Positions 1 to 8,186 of a stretch of 15,344 nt of DNA are shown here, in pieces. A model generated the notes under the pieces. The model ran no database searches. It was not told the DNA's origin and saw only the letters and a list, made by a program, of their open reading frames with translations. The translations under genes were made by a program, and so were the position numbers. This stretch comes from Flavobacteriales bacterium (GTDB taxonomy: Bacteria > Bacteroidota > Bacteroidia > Flavobacteriales_D > Sanyastnellaceae). The first letter of the stretch is position 1. Each line of letters opens with the position of its first letter. Where the stretch lies: the NCBI GenBank assembly GCA_011524845.1, contig WTJL01000177.1, forward strand, positions 9,361 through 24,704. Direction: 5' to 3'.

Positions 1-2
1 CC

Positions 3-713
3 ATTGCGCAGCCCTTGGATGCGGCCAAAGAGCAGAAGTACAAGCGGTATTTCACACTGGGGCTGTTGGCCTTGGTGCTGCCTTCTGCGTTCATCCTTTA
101 CAACACCGTCAGCCAATCCGTCCAGACGTCCAAACTTCTCGGGTTTGTCTCAGAAACGGTCGTGTATCCCGGGACGGAAGTTGTGAAACAGGAAGTCGAC
201 TTCTTGGAGGGGCAACCTGTGGTCCATGTGGTGCTTCTCGGTGCCACCGTTCCCGAAGATGTGGTGCGTCAATGGGGGGAAGAGTTGGACGACGAGATGG
301 AGGACGCCACCTTGGAGGTCGTCCAAAACGACGGACCCTCTGGGTTGGAGGACCTCCAAAGGATGGTCAACTTGTATGCAGAAGGCCAAACCGCCCTCTC
401 CTTGAGGGATGCAGAGCTGGTGCGTTTGCGTTCTGAATTGGCGGCGTTGAAAGACCAAGATCTTCCAAACTCATTGGCGGCCGAGATTTTGGCCCAAGCT
501 CCGGACATTGCCTCTGTGGAAGTGGCCCATCGCAAGCGCCTGAATCAAGCGGGGGTGACGTCGCTCGTCCCATGGGTCGACGTGCACATGGCGTTGAAAG
601 ACAGCACCGACTCCGTCCGAATGGTGGAATTGGAACAGCAATTGGGCGCTTGGCTCTTGTTGCGTTTGGAGACGGACACCTTGAGCCTGCACTTTCACGA
701 CGAGACGCCTTAA
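3..713 (+). CDS. C-terminal part of a membrane protein, probably DUF389 family (5' end outside window)
   Basis: The reading frame is open from the first bases of the window, so the gene starts upstream. A TTG at 15 could start translation, but it lies just before a membrane helix and is unlikely to be the true start. The visible part has a short basic stretch (KEQKYKRY), one hydrophobic helix (about LGLLALVLPSAFILY) and then about 180 soluble residues, with a coiled-coil-like Leu/Glu/Arg-rich segment in the middle. From memory, a last helix followed by a long acidic, partly coiled tail resembles Bacteroidota DUF389 (TIGR00341) membrane proteins, whose function is unknown. That assignment is tentative, because the conserved multi-helix core lies outside the window. 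The stop codon TAA overlaps the stop of the convergent ATP-grasp gene. Confidence 0.6.
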   Translation: MAQPLDAAKEQKYKRYFTLGLLALVLPSAFILYNTVSQSVQTSKLLGFVSETVVYPGTEVVKQEVDFLEGQPVVHVVLLGATVPEDVVRQWGEELDDEMEDATLEVVQNDGPSGLEDLQRMVNLYAEGQTALSLRDAELVRLRSELAALKDQDLPNSLAAEILAQAPDIASVEVAHRKRLNQAGVTSLVPWVDVHMALKDSTDSVRMVELEQQLGAWLLLRLETDTLSLHFHDETP

Positions 714-1672
714 AGGGCGAGTCGTTCGGCTACGGCTTGCGCCAGCGCGTCCGCGGCAGGAGGGTGGAATCGAAACCACAATTCCGGTTCCACCATTTCC
801 AGTTCAGAGAGCAACAGCTGCCCATCTGGACCCCGCATCAAGTCGACCCTTGCGTACAGGGGAGGCTCCCATTGCCGTGACCGGCATTCCTCGAGGCACA
901 CCGCCATGATGTCCTCTGCCAATGCTTTGTCCTGGGGGGACACGTCGATGACCTCGACCGTGCCGCCGTGGTCGTCTTGCACCCTGAAATCCCCTGACTT
1001 GGCCCGCTTGAGCACGCCGTGCGTGACAGCGCCATCAATCCAAATCAGGCTGATTTCTCCATCTGCCATGACGTTGGGCAGAAACGGCTGCACGAGCATG
1101 TCTTGCTGGTCCACAAGGCTGCGCCAAAGCGTTTCGCTGTCCTCCTTCCTCGGGGGCTCGGGAGACAGGACATGAACGTCCCCCGACAAGTTGACGAAGT
1201 ATGTGTCCACCGCTCCGCCGGCGATGGCCGGCTTGATGACCACCTCCGACCACCCACGCCGCGCAGCCACATCAAACAACGGCACGTGCTCTCCTTGTGA
1301 GATGTAGGCAGTCGGAACCACTTGAACGCCGGCCAGTTCGAGGTCGTGCAAGTAGTGTTTGTCCAAGTTCCACCTGACCAGTTCGGGGGAATTGAAGAAT
1401 CGGGTGCGCTTGGCTGCAGCGTCGAGCCACGGCGCGAATTCAGCCCAACGGTCGAAGTAATCCCAAGTGGTGCGAAACAAGGCGCTCCGGGTGCTGCTCC
1501 AATCCACCTCCTTGTCGCACCATGCCCGACGATCGACAAGAAGTCCTCGACCTCTCAAGGCGTCGGCCACCAACTGGTCTTCCAGCAAGAGGTTGTCGAC
1601 GTAACCTTTGACAGGGCCTGTGTCAGCGGGTGTTCCGGCGTAGCGTCTTTCGGTGAGGATGACAACGTCCAT
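710..1672 (-). CDS. ATP-grasp ligase, RimK/DcsG-like
   Basis: A 320-residue protein with the layout of small ATP-grasp ligases. These enzymes use ATP to activate a carboxylate as an acyl phosphate and join it to an amine or similar nucleophile. Visible marks are an N-terminal domain with RTTWDYF (about 67-73) and NSPELVRWNLDKHYL (94-108), the ATP-binding strand VVIKPAIAGG (144-153), a hinge strand MLVQPFLPNV (192-201), LKRAKSGDFRVQDDHGG (221-237), and the metal-ligand region ARVDLMR...LSELEMVEPELWF (274-300). The WDY and KRAKSGDFRVQ signatures recall the group that includes O-ureido-serine cyclo-ligase DcsG and many uncharacterised relatives, so the substrate cannot be named. It begins 3 nt after the stop of the upstream secreted-protein gene, so the two are probably translationally coupled. 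Its stop overlaps that of the convergent gene. Confidence 0.88.
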   Translation of the reverse strand: MDVVILTERRYAGTPADTGPVKGYVDNLLLEDQLVADALRGRGLLVDRRAWCDKEVDWSSTRSALFRTTWDYFDRWAEFAPWLDAAAKRTRFFNSPELVRWNLDKHYLHDLELAGVQVVPTAYISQGEHVPLFDVAARRGWSEVVIKPAIAGGAVDTYFVNLSGDVHVLSPEPPRKEDSETLWRSLVDQQDMLVQPFLPNVMADGEISLIWIDGAVTHGVLKRAKSGDFRVQDDHGGTVEVIDVSPQDKALAEDIMAVCLEECRSRQWEPPLYARVDLMRGPDGQLLLSELEMVEPELWFRFHPPAADALAQAVAERLAL

Positions 1673-1675
1673 GGG

Positions 1676-2614
1676 TCAAAACGTCATGCCCAGTCGAAGT
1701 CGCACCTGTTGCAGGGTCGGCAGCGCATCTGCCCCGGCGCTGACCCAAGTGTTTTTGTCCTTGTGCGAGGTGGACATTCTGGCCCAAGACAAGGCCGTCA
1801 CCACAGGACCTACACGCCAGGTGACACCGATGGACGTCGTTTGCGGGGCCGCGGCCACGGACTGAGGTGTGAGGGTGGGGGCGGATTCATCTGGGGGCAA
1901 CAAGCCTTGACCACCAAACAGCGAGGCAGCCTTGGCGTCCAAGTCTCCCTGCAGGCCCAGCGTTCGTCCATGGCTCGCGGTCCATCCAAGACCGTACGCC
2001 AATTCTTGGTGAGCCACGAGTTCAACTGTCCAGCCTTGAAGTCCGTCTGTGAATTCGCTGTCGTTTTGGTACCGCCATTGATCGCCGTTGTACAAGTCGT
2101 CGAGGTAGAGGTATTGGTCCACCAAGTCTGCGTACCGGATTTGGTGCCAGCTGGCCACCACGGTTTCGCCGTCGGCGCGCAGCGCTTCGATGTAGGCCGG
2201 GGACCACGTTTGGCCCACTTGAATCCCGGCATGGACCTGTTTCCACACTTGGCGAGAGGCGCCGATTCGAACGCCGCGTGGGGCGTAGTTGTCGGCGTTG
2301 TAGACCGCGTTGTCGAATCCAGAGTTGGTCATTCGATTGACCACAGTGGTCAGGGTGTTGCTGCTCCATTCTGGATGGCCAAGGGTGGCAGCGCGTCGGA
2401 TGTCGTTGTTCCGATCGTTGGGTTCAAACTGACGGATCAATCCGGCATCGAATTCAACCCAAACCGTCCACACGCCGGCTTCCCCAGAAGGAAACGTCCA
2501 TTCGGCGCGTTCGTTGGAAGAAGGGGCATCGAGGAGACTTTCGTCGAGGGTTTGGGCCGTACTGTCCCAAACGAAGCATGCCGACAAGGCGAGGAGAGAG
2601 AATCGCAGGATCAT
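1676..2614 (-). CDS. Secreted or outer-membrane protein of unknown function
   Basis: A 312-residue protein I cannot assign to a named family. It begins with a likely Sec signal peptide (a hydrophobic stretch from about residue 3 to 16, ending near STAQ, probable cleavage after Gln21). The rest has no further membrane helix but many alternating hydrophobic/polar strands rich in Trp, Tyr and Gly, for example GVRIGASRQVWKQVHAGIQV and SIGVTWRVGPVVTALSW. It ends in RLRLGMTF. A C-terminal Phe after an alternating strand is the usual last strand of an outer-membrane beta-barrel, so an outer-membrane location is inferred. The start ATG overlaps the stop of the lipoprotein gene (ATGA), and the stop lies 3 nt before the ATP-grasp gene. 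It is the middle gene of a three-gene operon. Confidence 0.8.
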   Translation of the reverse strand: MILRFSLLALSACFVWDSTAQTLDESLLDAPSSNERAEWTFPSGEAGVWTVWVEFDAGLIRQFEPNDRNNDIRRAATLGHPEWSSNTLTTVVNRMTNSGFDNAVYNADNYAPRGVRIGASRQVWKQVHAGIQVGQTWSPAYIEALRADGETVVASWHQIRYADLVDQYLYLDDLYNGDQWRYQNDSEFTDGLQGWTVELVAHQELAYGLGWTASHGRTLGLQGDLDAKAASLFGGQGLLPPDESAPTLTPQSVAAAPQTTSIGVTWRVGPVVTALSWARMSTSHKDKNTWVSAGADALPTLQQVRLRLGMTF

Positions 2615-3036
2615 TCCTCTGTTTGTTCAAAGACGAGGTTGCCCCCAAATCCAGCCACCTGCACCGTCGTGGTGCGCACAAAGGGGCGGTGTTTTTGCTG
2701 CACGATGTATTTGGGGTTCACCATCACGTCAAATCCGGTTCCTTTCAAGGCTTTGTGAATGGCGGCTTTGCGTTCGCGGCTGCCGGGACCCCTTTGGAAA
2801 ATCATGCCGGGGTATTCGGCAAATTCCCGATCTCCTGAGCGGAACAATCCCAGAATGACCTTCGTTTGGGACACCGCTTGAAGGGTCTGCGTGGTGTCCA
2901 CGACGACATGCGCCTTCACAGGTTCGATGGCAAGCAGCGCAGCACCTTGGGCAAGTTGCGTGCTTCGCACGGTGGACGTGCTGCACCCCACTGCGGTGGT
3001 CGCCAACAGGCCCAGGACAAGGATGGTTTTGTTCAT
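2611..3036 (-). CDS. Small lipoprotein with C-terminal beta-rich domain
   Basis: A 141-residue protein with a lipoprotein signal peptide: basic start (MNK), hydrophobic stretch, and lipobox TAVGC with the modified Cys at residue 18. The mature part contains VKAHVVVDTTQTLQAVSQTK, a central basic and Gly-rich segment and the ending VNPKYIV...TTTVQVAGFGGNLVF. From memory, a late 'VNPKY...' strand followed by 'V.G..' is common in small Bacteroidota lipoproteins of unknown function. It heads the minus-strand operon lipoprotein, secreted protein, ATP-grasp, overlapping the next gene by 4 bp (ATGA). A -7-like box ends 5 nt before the ATG, which suggests a leaderless or nearly leaderless transcript. 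Confidence 0.82.
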   Translation of the reverse strand: MNKTILVLGLLATTAVGCSTSTVRSTQLAQGAALLAIEPVKAHVVVDTTQTLQAVSQTKVILGLFRSGDREFAEYPGMIFQRGPGSRERKAAIHKALKGTGFDVMVNPKYIVQQKHRPFVRTTTVQVAGFGGNLVFEQTEE

Positions 3037-3041
3037 GGCGA

Positions 3042-3049
3042 GAAAGGTA
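3042..3049 (-). promoter_or_regulatory. -7-like promoter box TACCTTTC for the lipoprotein operon
   Basis: On the minus strand TACCTTTC matches the Bacteroidota -7 consensus TAnnTTTG at all but the last base, and it ends 5 nt before the ATG at 3036. No TTG is seen at the usual -33 spacing. The position implies a transcription start at or next to the start codon. Confidence 0.5.
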
Positions 3050-3075
3050 CTTCGATGTGATGCATCTTGCGCACG

Positions 3076-3792
3076 ATGGAGCAGTTGCTTTTGTTTTGGT
3101 TGTGGTTTCCTGCCGCCTTCATGGTCGTTCTCTCATGGGTCTTGCACCGCTGGCCCCCCACGTCGACCAACCTGTCCTATGGATACCGCACGAGGCGCAG
3201 CATGGCGTCGACCGAGGCGTGGGAATACGCCCAATCAAGGTCCACAGAGGTCATGAGGCATTGGACGTGGTGGATGGTGGCGTGGACGCCAGTGGTGTGG
3301 TGGCGATGGGGCGTGGAGACAGGAACCTTGGTGACCTGCTTGTTGATGACAGTGGGGGTGTTGACGCCCCTGTTTTTTGTGGAGAGGGAGCTCAAAGCAG
3401 GCCCGCCGTTCGTGCGCTCCGGAGGGGTGCGTGGTCTGGCGGTTGGGTTGAGCGTGGCGATGTTGATCACCGTTTTGAAACCCATCACCCACGATGGGTC
3501 AGAGCCTGAGCGTACGGTGTGCGGCACACTCGAGCACTTGTCTTGGAGCGTGCGAAGCGAAGATGTGTTTTTGCGGTTGCGCAACGACCCTTGCCACTAC
3601 TACATCAATCGGGGATTGGGCATGGGCATCGACACCGTCCGGTGGCCTCAAGCGCTGATGGGGCGTGAAGTTTGCCTCGAAGTCGTGGACCGACCTGCAG
3701 GGCTCAATTGGTTTGGATCCGTGGGGCCTGTTCGAGGGGTAATTGCGGGTCAGGACACGCTTTATCGAACGGGCGTGGTGCGCAACCCTTAA
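3076..3792 (+). CDS. SdpI/YhfL-family membrane protein with extra C-terminal domain
   Basis: A 238-residue membrane protein. Helices are visible at about residues 4-24, 63-79, 84-102 and 119-134. Between helices 1 and 2 lies SYGYRTRRSMASTEAWEYAQ (34-53), the hallmark of the SdpI/YhfL family (G-Y-R-T, then S-M, then W and A). In Bacillus subtilis SdpI is the immunity protein against the SdpC toxin, but most relatives have no known role and no toxin gene is visible here. Residues 145-238 form an additional non-membrane domain with Cys149, Cys173 and Cys200, which I do not recognise. The start is chosen at ATG 3076. An in-frame stop at 3058-3060 limits the 5' end, and TTG 3067 is an alternative giving three more residues. 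It is divergent from the lipoprotein operon and convergent with the desaturase, sharing stop bases with it. Confidence 0.82.
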   Translation: MEQLLLFWLWFPAAFMVVLSWVLHRWPPTSTNLSYGYRTRRSMASTEAWEYAQSRSTEVMRHWTWWMVAWTPVVWWRWGVETGTLVTCLLMTVGVLTPLFFVERELKAGPPFVRSGGVRGLAVGLSVAMLITVLKPITHDGSEPERTVCGTLEHLSWSVRSEDVFLRLRNDPCHYYINRGLGMGIDTVRWPQALMGREVCLEVVDRPAGLNWFGSVGPVRGVIAGQDTLYRTGVVRNP

Positions 3793-4889
3793 GCCGCCAA
3801 TTGGGGCGAGTTGCCCAGCGCGCGGAGCATGCGGGTGTGACGCCCCAGCGCTTGCCAGTACGTCGTGGACGAGCGGTAAGGAATGCCAAACTCCTCCGCG
3901 GTCTGCTTCACAATCGGCGCAATGTTGCGGAGGTGAATGTGGCTGACCTGAGGGAAGAGGTGGTGTTCAATCTGGTGGTTGAGTCCACCGCAAAGCCATG
4001 TAAACACGCGGCTGCCTGTGCCAAAGTTGGAAGTGGTCCGAAGTTGATGCGTCAAGGGATCCACGTCCAGCACTGCCCCTTTTTCGGCCGGCTTGTAGTC
4101 GTGGTCTTCCATGACGTGTGCGGGCTGGAAAATGACGGCAAGGAGGAAGCCCGCGATCAATTGCATGAGCACCCATCCCACCACGATTTGGAACCAATGA
4201 ACGCCGCTCAATACCATGGGCAGCACCAAGACGTAGGTGAAGTATGCCGTTTTGGTGAAGGCCAAAGAGGAGGACAGCTCAGCCACGGAGGTGCCGGAAG
4301 GACGGATCAAGTCCTTTTTGTGGTACCGACGCAATTGGAGCCAGTCTTTGGCCACCATCCAAAAGAGGGTCATCAAAGAATAGAATCCCCACGAATAGAT
4401 GTGTTGGAAGCGATGAAACCAGTAGCGCGGCTTCAGAGGGCTGAACCGCATGAAGGGGTGCATGTCGATGTCTTCGTCGAGCCCGTCAACGTTGGTGAAC
4501 GTGTGGTGCAAGACGTTGTGTTGGATTTTCCAAATGGCGGCATTTCCTCCCACCAAATCGAGCACCCGGCCCACCCAGAGGTTGACCCACTTTTTGTCGC
4601 TGTACGCGTCGTGGTTGGCGTCGTGCATCACGTTCAACCCGATGCCTGCGAGGCCGAGGCCCATGACGATTTCAGCCACCCAAAACATCCATCCGCTGCC
4701 GGCCATGCCCCACGTGATCAACGCCCAGGGCACGAAGTACAGCGCAATCATCAGGGCGGTCTTGAGGTGCAGGCGCCAATCGCCTTTGCGGCTCAAGTTG
4801 TGCTCTTTGAAATACGCGTCGACGCGTGCACGCAGGGTCTTGGTGAAGTCTGACGTGTCGCGGCTGTAACGAATGACAGGAATTTGCAT
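3789..4889 (-). CDS. Membrane fatty acid desaturase, front-end (delta-6-like) type
   Basis: A 366-residue integral membrane di-iron desaturase that introduces a double bond into a fatty acyl chain. The three histidine boxes are present: HDANH (89-93), HNVLHH (124-129) and HQIEHH (305-310). The third box, with Gln in place of the first His of HxxHH, is typical of front-end and acyl-lipid desaturases related to delta-5/delta-6 enzymes. No cytochrome b5 domain is fused at either end, so an external electron donor is required. Hydrophobic segments lie at about 43-62, 66-88, 166-182, 213-229 and 233-254. Regiospecificity cannot be read from sequence. It lies 74 bp downstream of typA on the same strand but has its own -7-like box (4894-4901) ending 4 nt before the ATG. 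Confidence 0.93.
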   Translation of the reverse strand: MQIPVIRYSRDTSDFTKTLRARVDAYFKEHNLSRKGDWRLHLKTALMIALYFVPWALITWGMAGSGWMFWVAEIVMGLGLAGIGLNVMHDANHDAYSDKKWVNLWVGRVLDLVGGNAAIWKIQHNVLHHTFTNVDGLDEDIDMHPFMRFSPLKPRYWFHRFQHIYSWGFYSLMTLFWMVAKDWLQLRRYHKKDLIRPSGTSVAELSSSLAFTKTAYFTYVLVLPMVLSGVHWFQIVVGWVLMQLIAGFLLAVIFQPAHVMEDHDYKPAEKGAVLDVDPLTHQLRTTSNFGTGSRVFTWLCGGLNHQIEHHLFPQVSHIHLRNIAPIVKQTAEEFGIPYRSSTTYWQALGRHTRMLRALGNSPQLAA

Positions 4890-4893
4890 GCGC

Positions 4894-4901
4894 CGAAGGT
4901 A
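4894..4901 (-). promoter_or_regulatory. -7-like promoter box TACCTTCG for the desaturase
   Basis: Minus-strand TACCTTCG fits TAnnTTTG with one change and ends 4 nt before the ATG at 4889. It lies within the short inverted repeat CGAAG-GTA-CTTCG (4894-4906). Eleven bases (AAGGTACTTCG, 4896-4906) are identical to 3044-3054 at the lipoprotein promoter. Confidence 0.5.
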
Positions 4902-4963
4902 CTTCGCGCACCCAAGGTCGGCAGATGCTCAAGGGCACAGGATGCCCACAGAGTTCTTCACAA

Positions 4964-6745
<1,782 letters not shown>

Positions 6746-6765
6746 GAGGGGTGGGTTTGCGGGCG

Positions 6766-6773
6766 CAAAGGTC
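6766..6773 (-). promoter_or_regulatory. Possible -7-like promoter box GACCTTTG for typA
   Basis: Minus-strand GACCTTTG matches TAnnTTTG at all fixed positions except the first. It ends 20 nt before the typA ATG, giving a short 5' leader, unlike the leaderless spacing seen at other genes here. No convincing -33 TTG is visible. Confidence 0.35.
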
Positions 6774-6810
6774 GTGCATCCCAAGAGACTCGGAGACAGA
6801 GATGTGGCAT

Positions 6811-6818
6811 TAATTTTG
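6811..6818 (+). promoter_or_regulatory. -7 promoter box TAATTTTG for the PEGA lipoprotein gene
   Basis: TAATTTTG is a perfect match to the Bacteroidota -7 consensus TAnnTTTG. It ends 9 nt before the ATG at 6828 and 15 nt before the ATG at 6834, so the 5' leader would be only a few bases. It is divergent from the typA promoter region. Confidence 0.6.
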
Positions 6819-6827
6819 AACCCTTCC

Positions 6828-7634
6828 ATGCTCATGACCTCATTTTTCCTTTCCAAACGCCCTGTGGCTTGCGCCCTCATGGCCAGCCTTCTGTTGTCCT
6901 CTTGCACGAGCAGTGTGCGCATTTCTTCGTCGCCAAGCCAAGCAGACGTGTACGCCGACGGCCTGTACATCGGCCAAACCCCCATTCGCCACAAAGACGC
7001 CAAGACGAGCGGAAGCCTGTTGGATGTGCGCCTCGAGAAAGAGGGCTACGAGACGCTGTCCACTCAAATCGTCAAGGACGCACGAGTGAACGTCAAAGCC
7101 CTCGTGGCCAGTCCATTCACCATGTTCATCTCCTTGGGTTGGATCTTGGCGTATCCGAGGTCTCGGAACTACGTGATGAAATCCCTCGAGGCGGTTGCGC
7201 CATTGAAAGTGCGTCAGAACGAAGTGATGGTGGAAGTCCAAACGAACGAAGCCGCCGGCTCTGACATTTTTGTGGTGGCCTTGGAAAACACCCCATGCCA
7301 AGGGGTGTCCGAGGCTTCTGTGCTGGAAGCGTCCGTGGGCATTCGGTTGATGAAGGAGTTCCGTGTTCTGGAACGTCGAGCGTTGGACGTGGTGAGTTTG
7401 GAGCAGCGCCGCAACCTCACGGGGCTGCACGACGAATCGAGCATCGTGGAAGCGGGCAAATTGTCCGGAGCGCGGGGCGTTGTGCTCGTCAGCCGATCCT
7501 GTGACCAGGGGTCGACGTTGACTTCCATGCGGTTTGTGGATTGCGAGAGTGGGGCACTCCATTGGGCGGTTCTCGCCAAAGACCAGCCACTGGACGCTGT
7601 GGTCGGGGAACTCTTCAGCCGCCTCGATCCATGA
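6828..7634 (+). CDS. PEGA-domain lipoprotein with CsgG-like C-terminal domain
   Basis: A 268-residue lipoprotein. The signal peptide has lipobox LLSSC with lipidated Cys26. Residues 31-82 read as a PEGA domain, a small beta fold common in surface proteins: the run ADVYADGLYIGQTPI followed by LEKEGYE is its usual pattern. A hydrophobic stretch follows at about 92-110. Residues 170-265 resemble the CsgG/FlgO-like periplasmic fold: a helix with FRVLERRALDVVSLEQ, then EAGKLSGARGVVLVS, then MRFVDCESGALHW. In CsgG-like proteins these parts are 'VLER..L..I..EQ', 'G...GA..V' and 'R..D..TG'. The role may be assembly or anchoring at the envelope (inferred). Start ATG 6828 or 6834; the long upstream in-frame extension is antisense to typA and was removed. 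Its stop overlaps the next start (ATGA). Confidence 0.82.
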   Translation: MLMTSFFLSKRPVACALMASLLLSSCTSSVRISSSPSQADVYADGLYIGQTPIRHKDAKTSGSLLDVRLEKEGYETLSTQIVKDARVNVKALVASPFTMFISLGWILAYPRSRNYVMKSLEAVAPLKVRQNEVMVEVQTNEAAGSDIFVVALENTPCQGVSEASVLEASVGIRLMKEFRVLERRALDVVSLEQRRNLTGLHDESSIVEAGKLSGARGVVLVSRSCDQGSTLTSMRFVDCESGALHWAVLAKDQPLDAVVGELFSRLDP

Positions 7635-8167
7635 AGACCATGAGAGCATGGAGCGCCTTGTGCGTCGTTTTGGGCGTGGGATGCTTCTCTCCGCAGGTTC
7701 CTGAGCCCTACGATTTGGCCCATTTGGAAGCGGAGGTGTTGGAGGCTGTACAGGCGACCATGGATGGGCTGGCGGCTCACGATTCTCTCGTCTTGTCCGA
7801 GTGGGTTCTTCCGGATGCGATCATCCAGCGTTGGCAAGCGGACTCGGCAGGAGTGTGGAAGACTGTGACATTGACCGGTGCGGAATTTGCTTCGCGATTG
7901 GGACAGACCGGACCAGCGTTTCTCGAGCGCACTTGGCGTGAAACCGTCTCTGTGGACGGCGACGTGGCGTCGGTGACGGCGCCTTATGATTTTTGGGTGG
8001 ACGGCGTGTGTTCGCATTGCGGAGTCGACGTCCTGACATTGGTTCGCGACGCCAACGGTGCTTGGCGCGTGGCGACCATTTCGTACACCGTCAACGCGCG
8101 GGGTGAGCAAGCATGCCGAGGCCGTTTCCCCGACATGCCGCTCTCACCAAAAAGCGCCACGCGCTGA
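7631..8167 (+). CDS. NTF2-like (lumazine-binding-like) lipoprotein
   Basis: A 178-residue protein with a short lipoprotein signal peptide ending in VLGVGC (Cys18). The mature part has the NTF2-like cone fold pattern: a long first helix (LAHLEAEVLEAVQATMDGLAAHDS), a central segment, and closing strands VASVTAPYDFWVDGVCSHCGVDVLTLVRDANGAWRV. The run 'YDFWVDG.CSHCGVD...L' matches the putative lumazine-binding/SnoaL-like group common in Bacteroidota, many members being secreted or lipidated, with no assigned reaction. The CSHC motif could bind a metal, but the family usually keeps only SHCG, so I do not claim that. It overlaps the PEGA lipoprotein gene by 4 bp, so the two are very likely made together and may act at the same membrane. 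The convergent trpB2 gene ends 19 bp beyond its stop. Confidence 0.85.
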   Translation: MKTMRAWSALCVVLGVGCFSPQVPEPYDLAHLEAEVLEAVQATMDGLAAHDSLVLSEWVLPDAIIQRWQADSAGVWKTVTLTGAEFASRLGQTGPAFLERTWRETVSVDGDVASVTAPYDFWVDGVCSHCGVDVLTLVRDANGAWRVATISYTVNARGEQACRGRFPDMPLSPKSATR

Positions 8168-8186
8168 CTTGTCCAGGCGTCCCTGA

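Noticed and set aside
3055..3060. ATG right after TACTTCG on the plus strand, as a start for the SdpI-family gene
   Set aside because: The codon after this ATG is TGA, and the preceding bases lack TA at the right spacing for a -7 box.
4933..4947. Small hairpin GGGCA/TGCCC between typA and the desaturase
   Set aside because: The stem is only 5 bp and no T run follows on either strand, so it cannot be called a terminator.
6746..7003. Upstream extension of the typA frame
   Set aside because: TypA proteins begin a few residues before the first GTPase strand, as at 6745. The extension is antisense to the lipoprotein gene.
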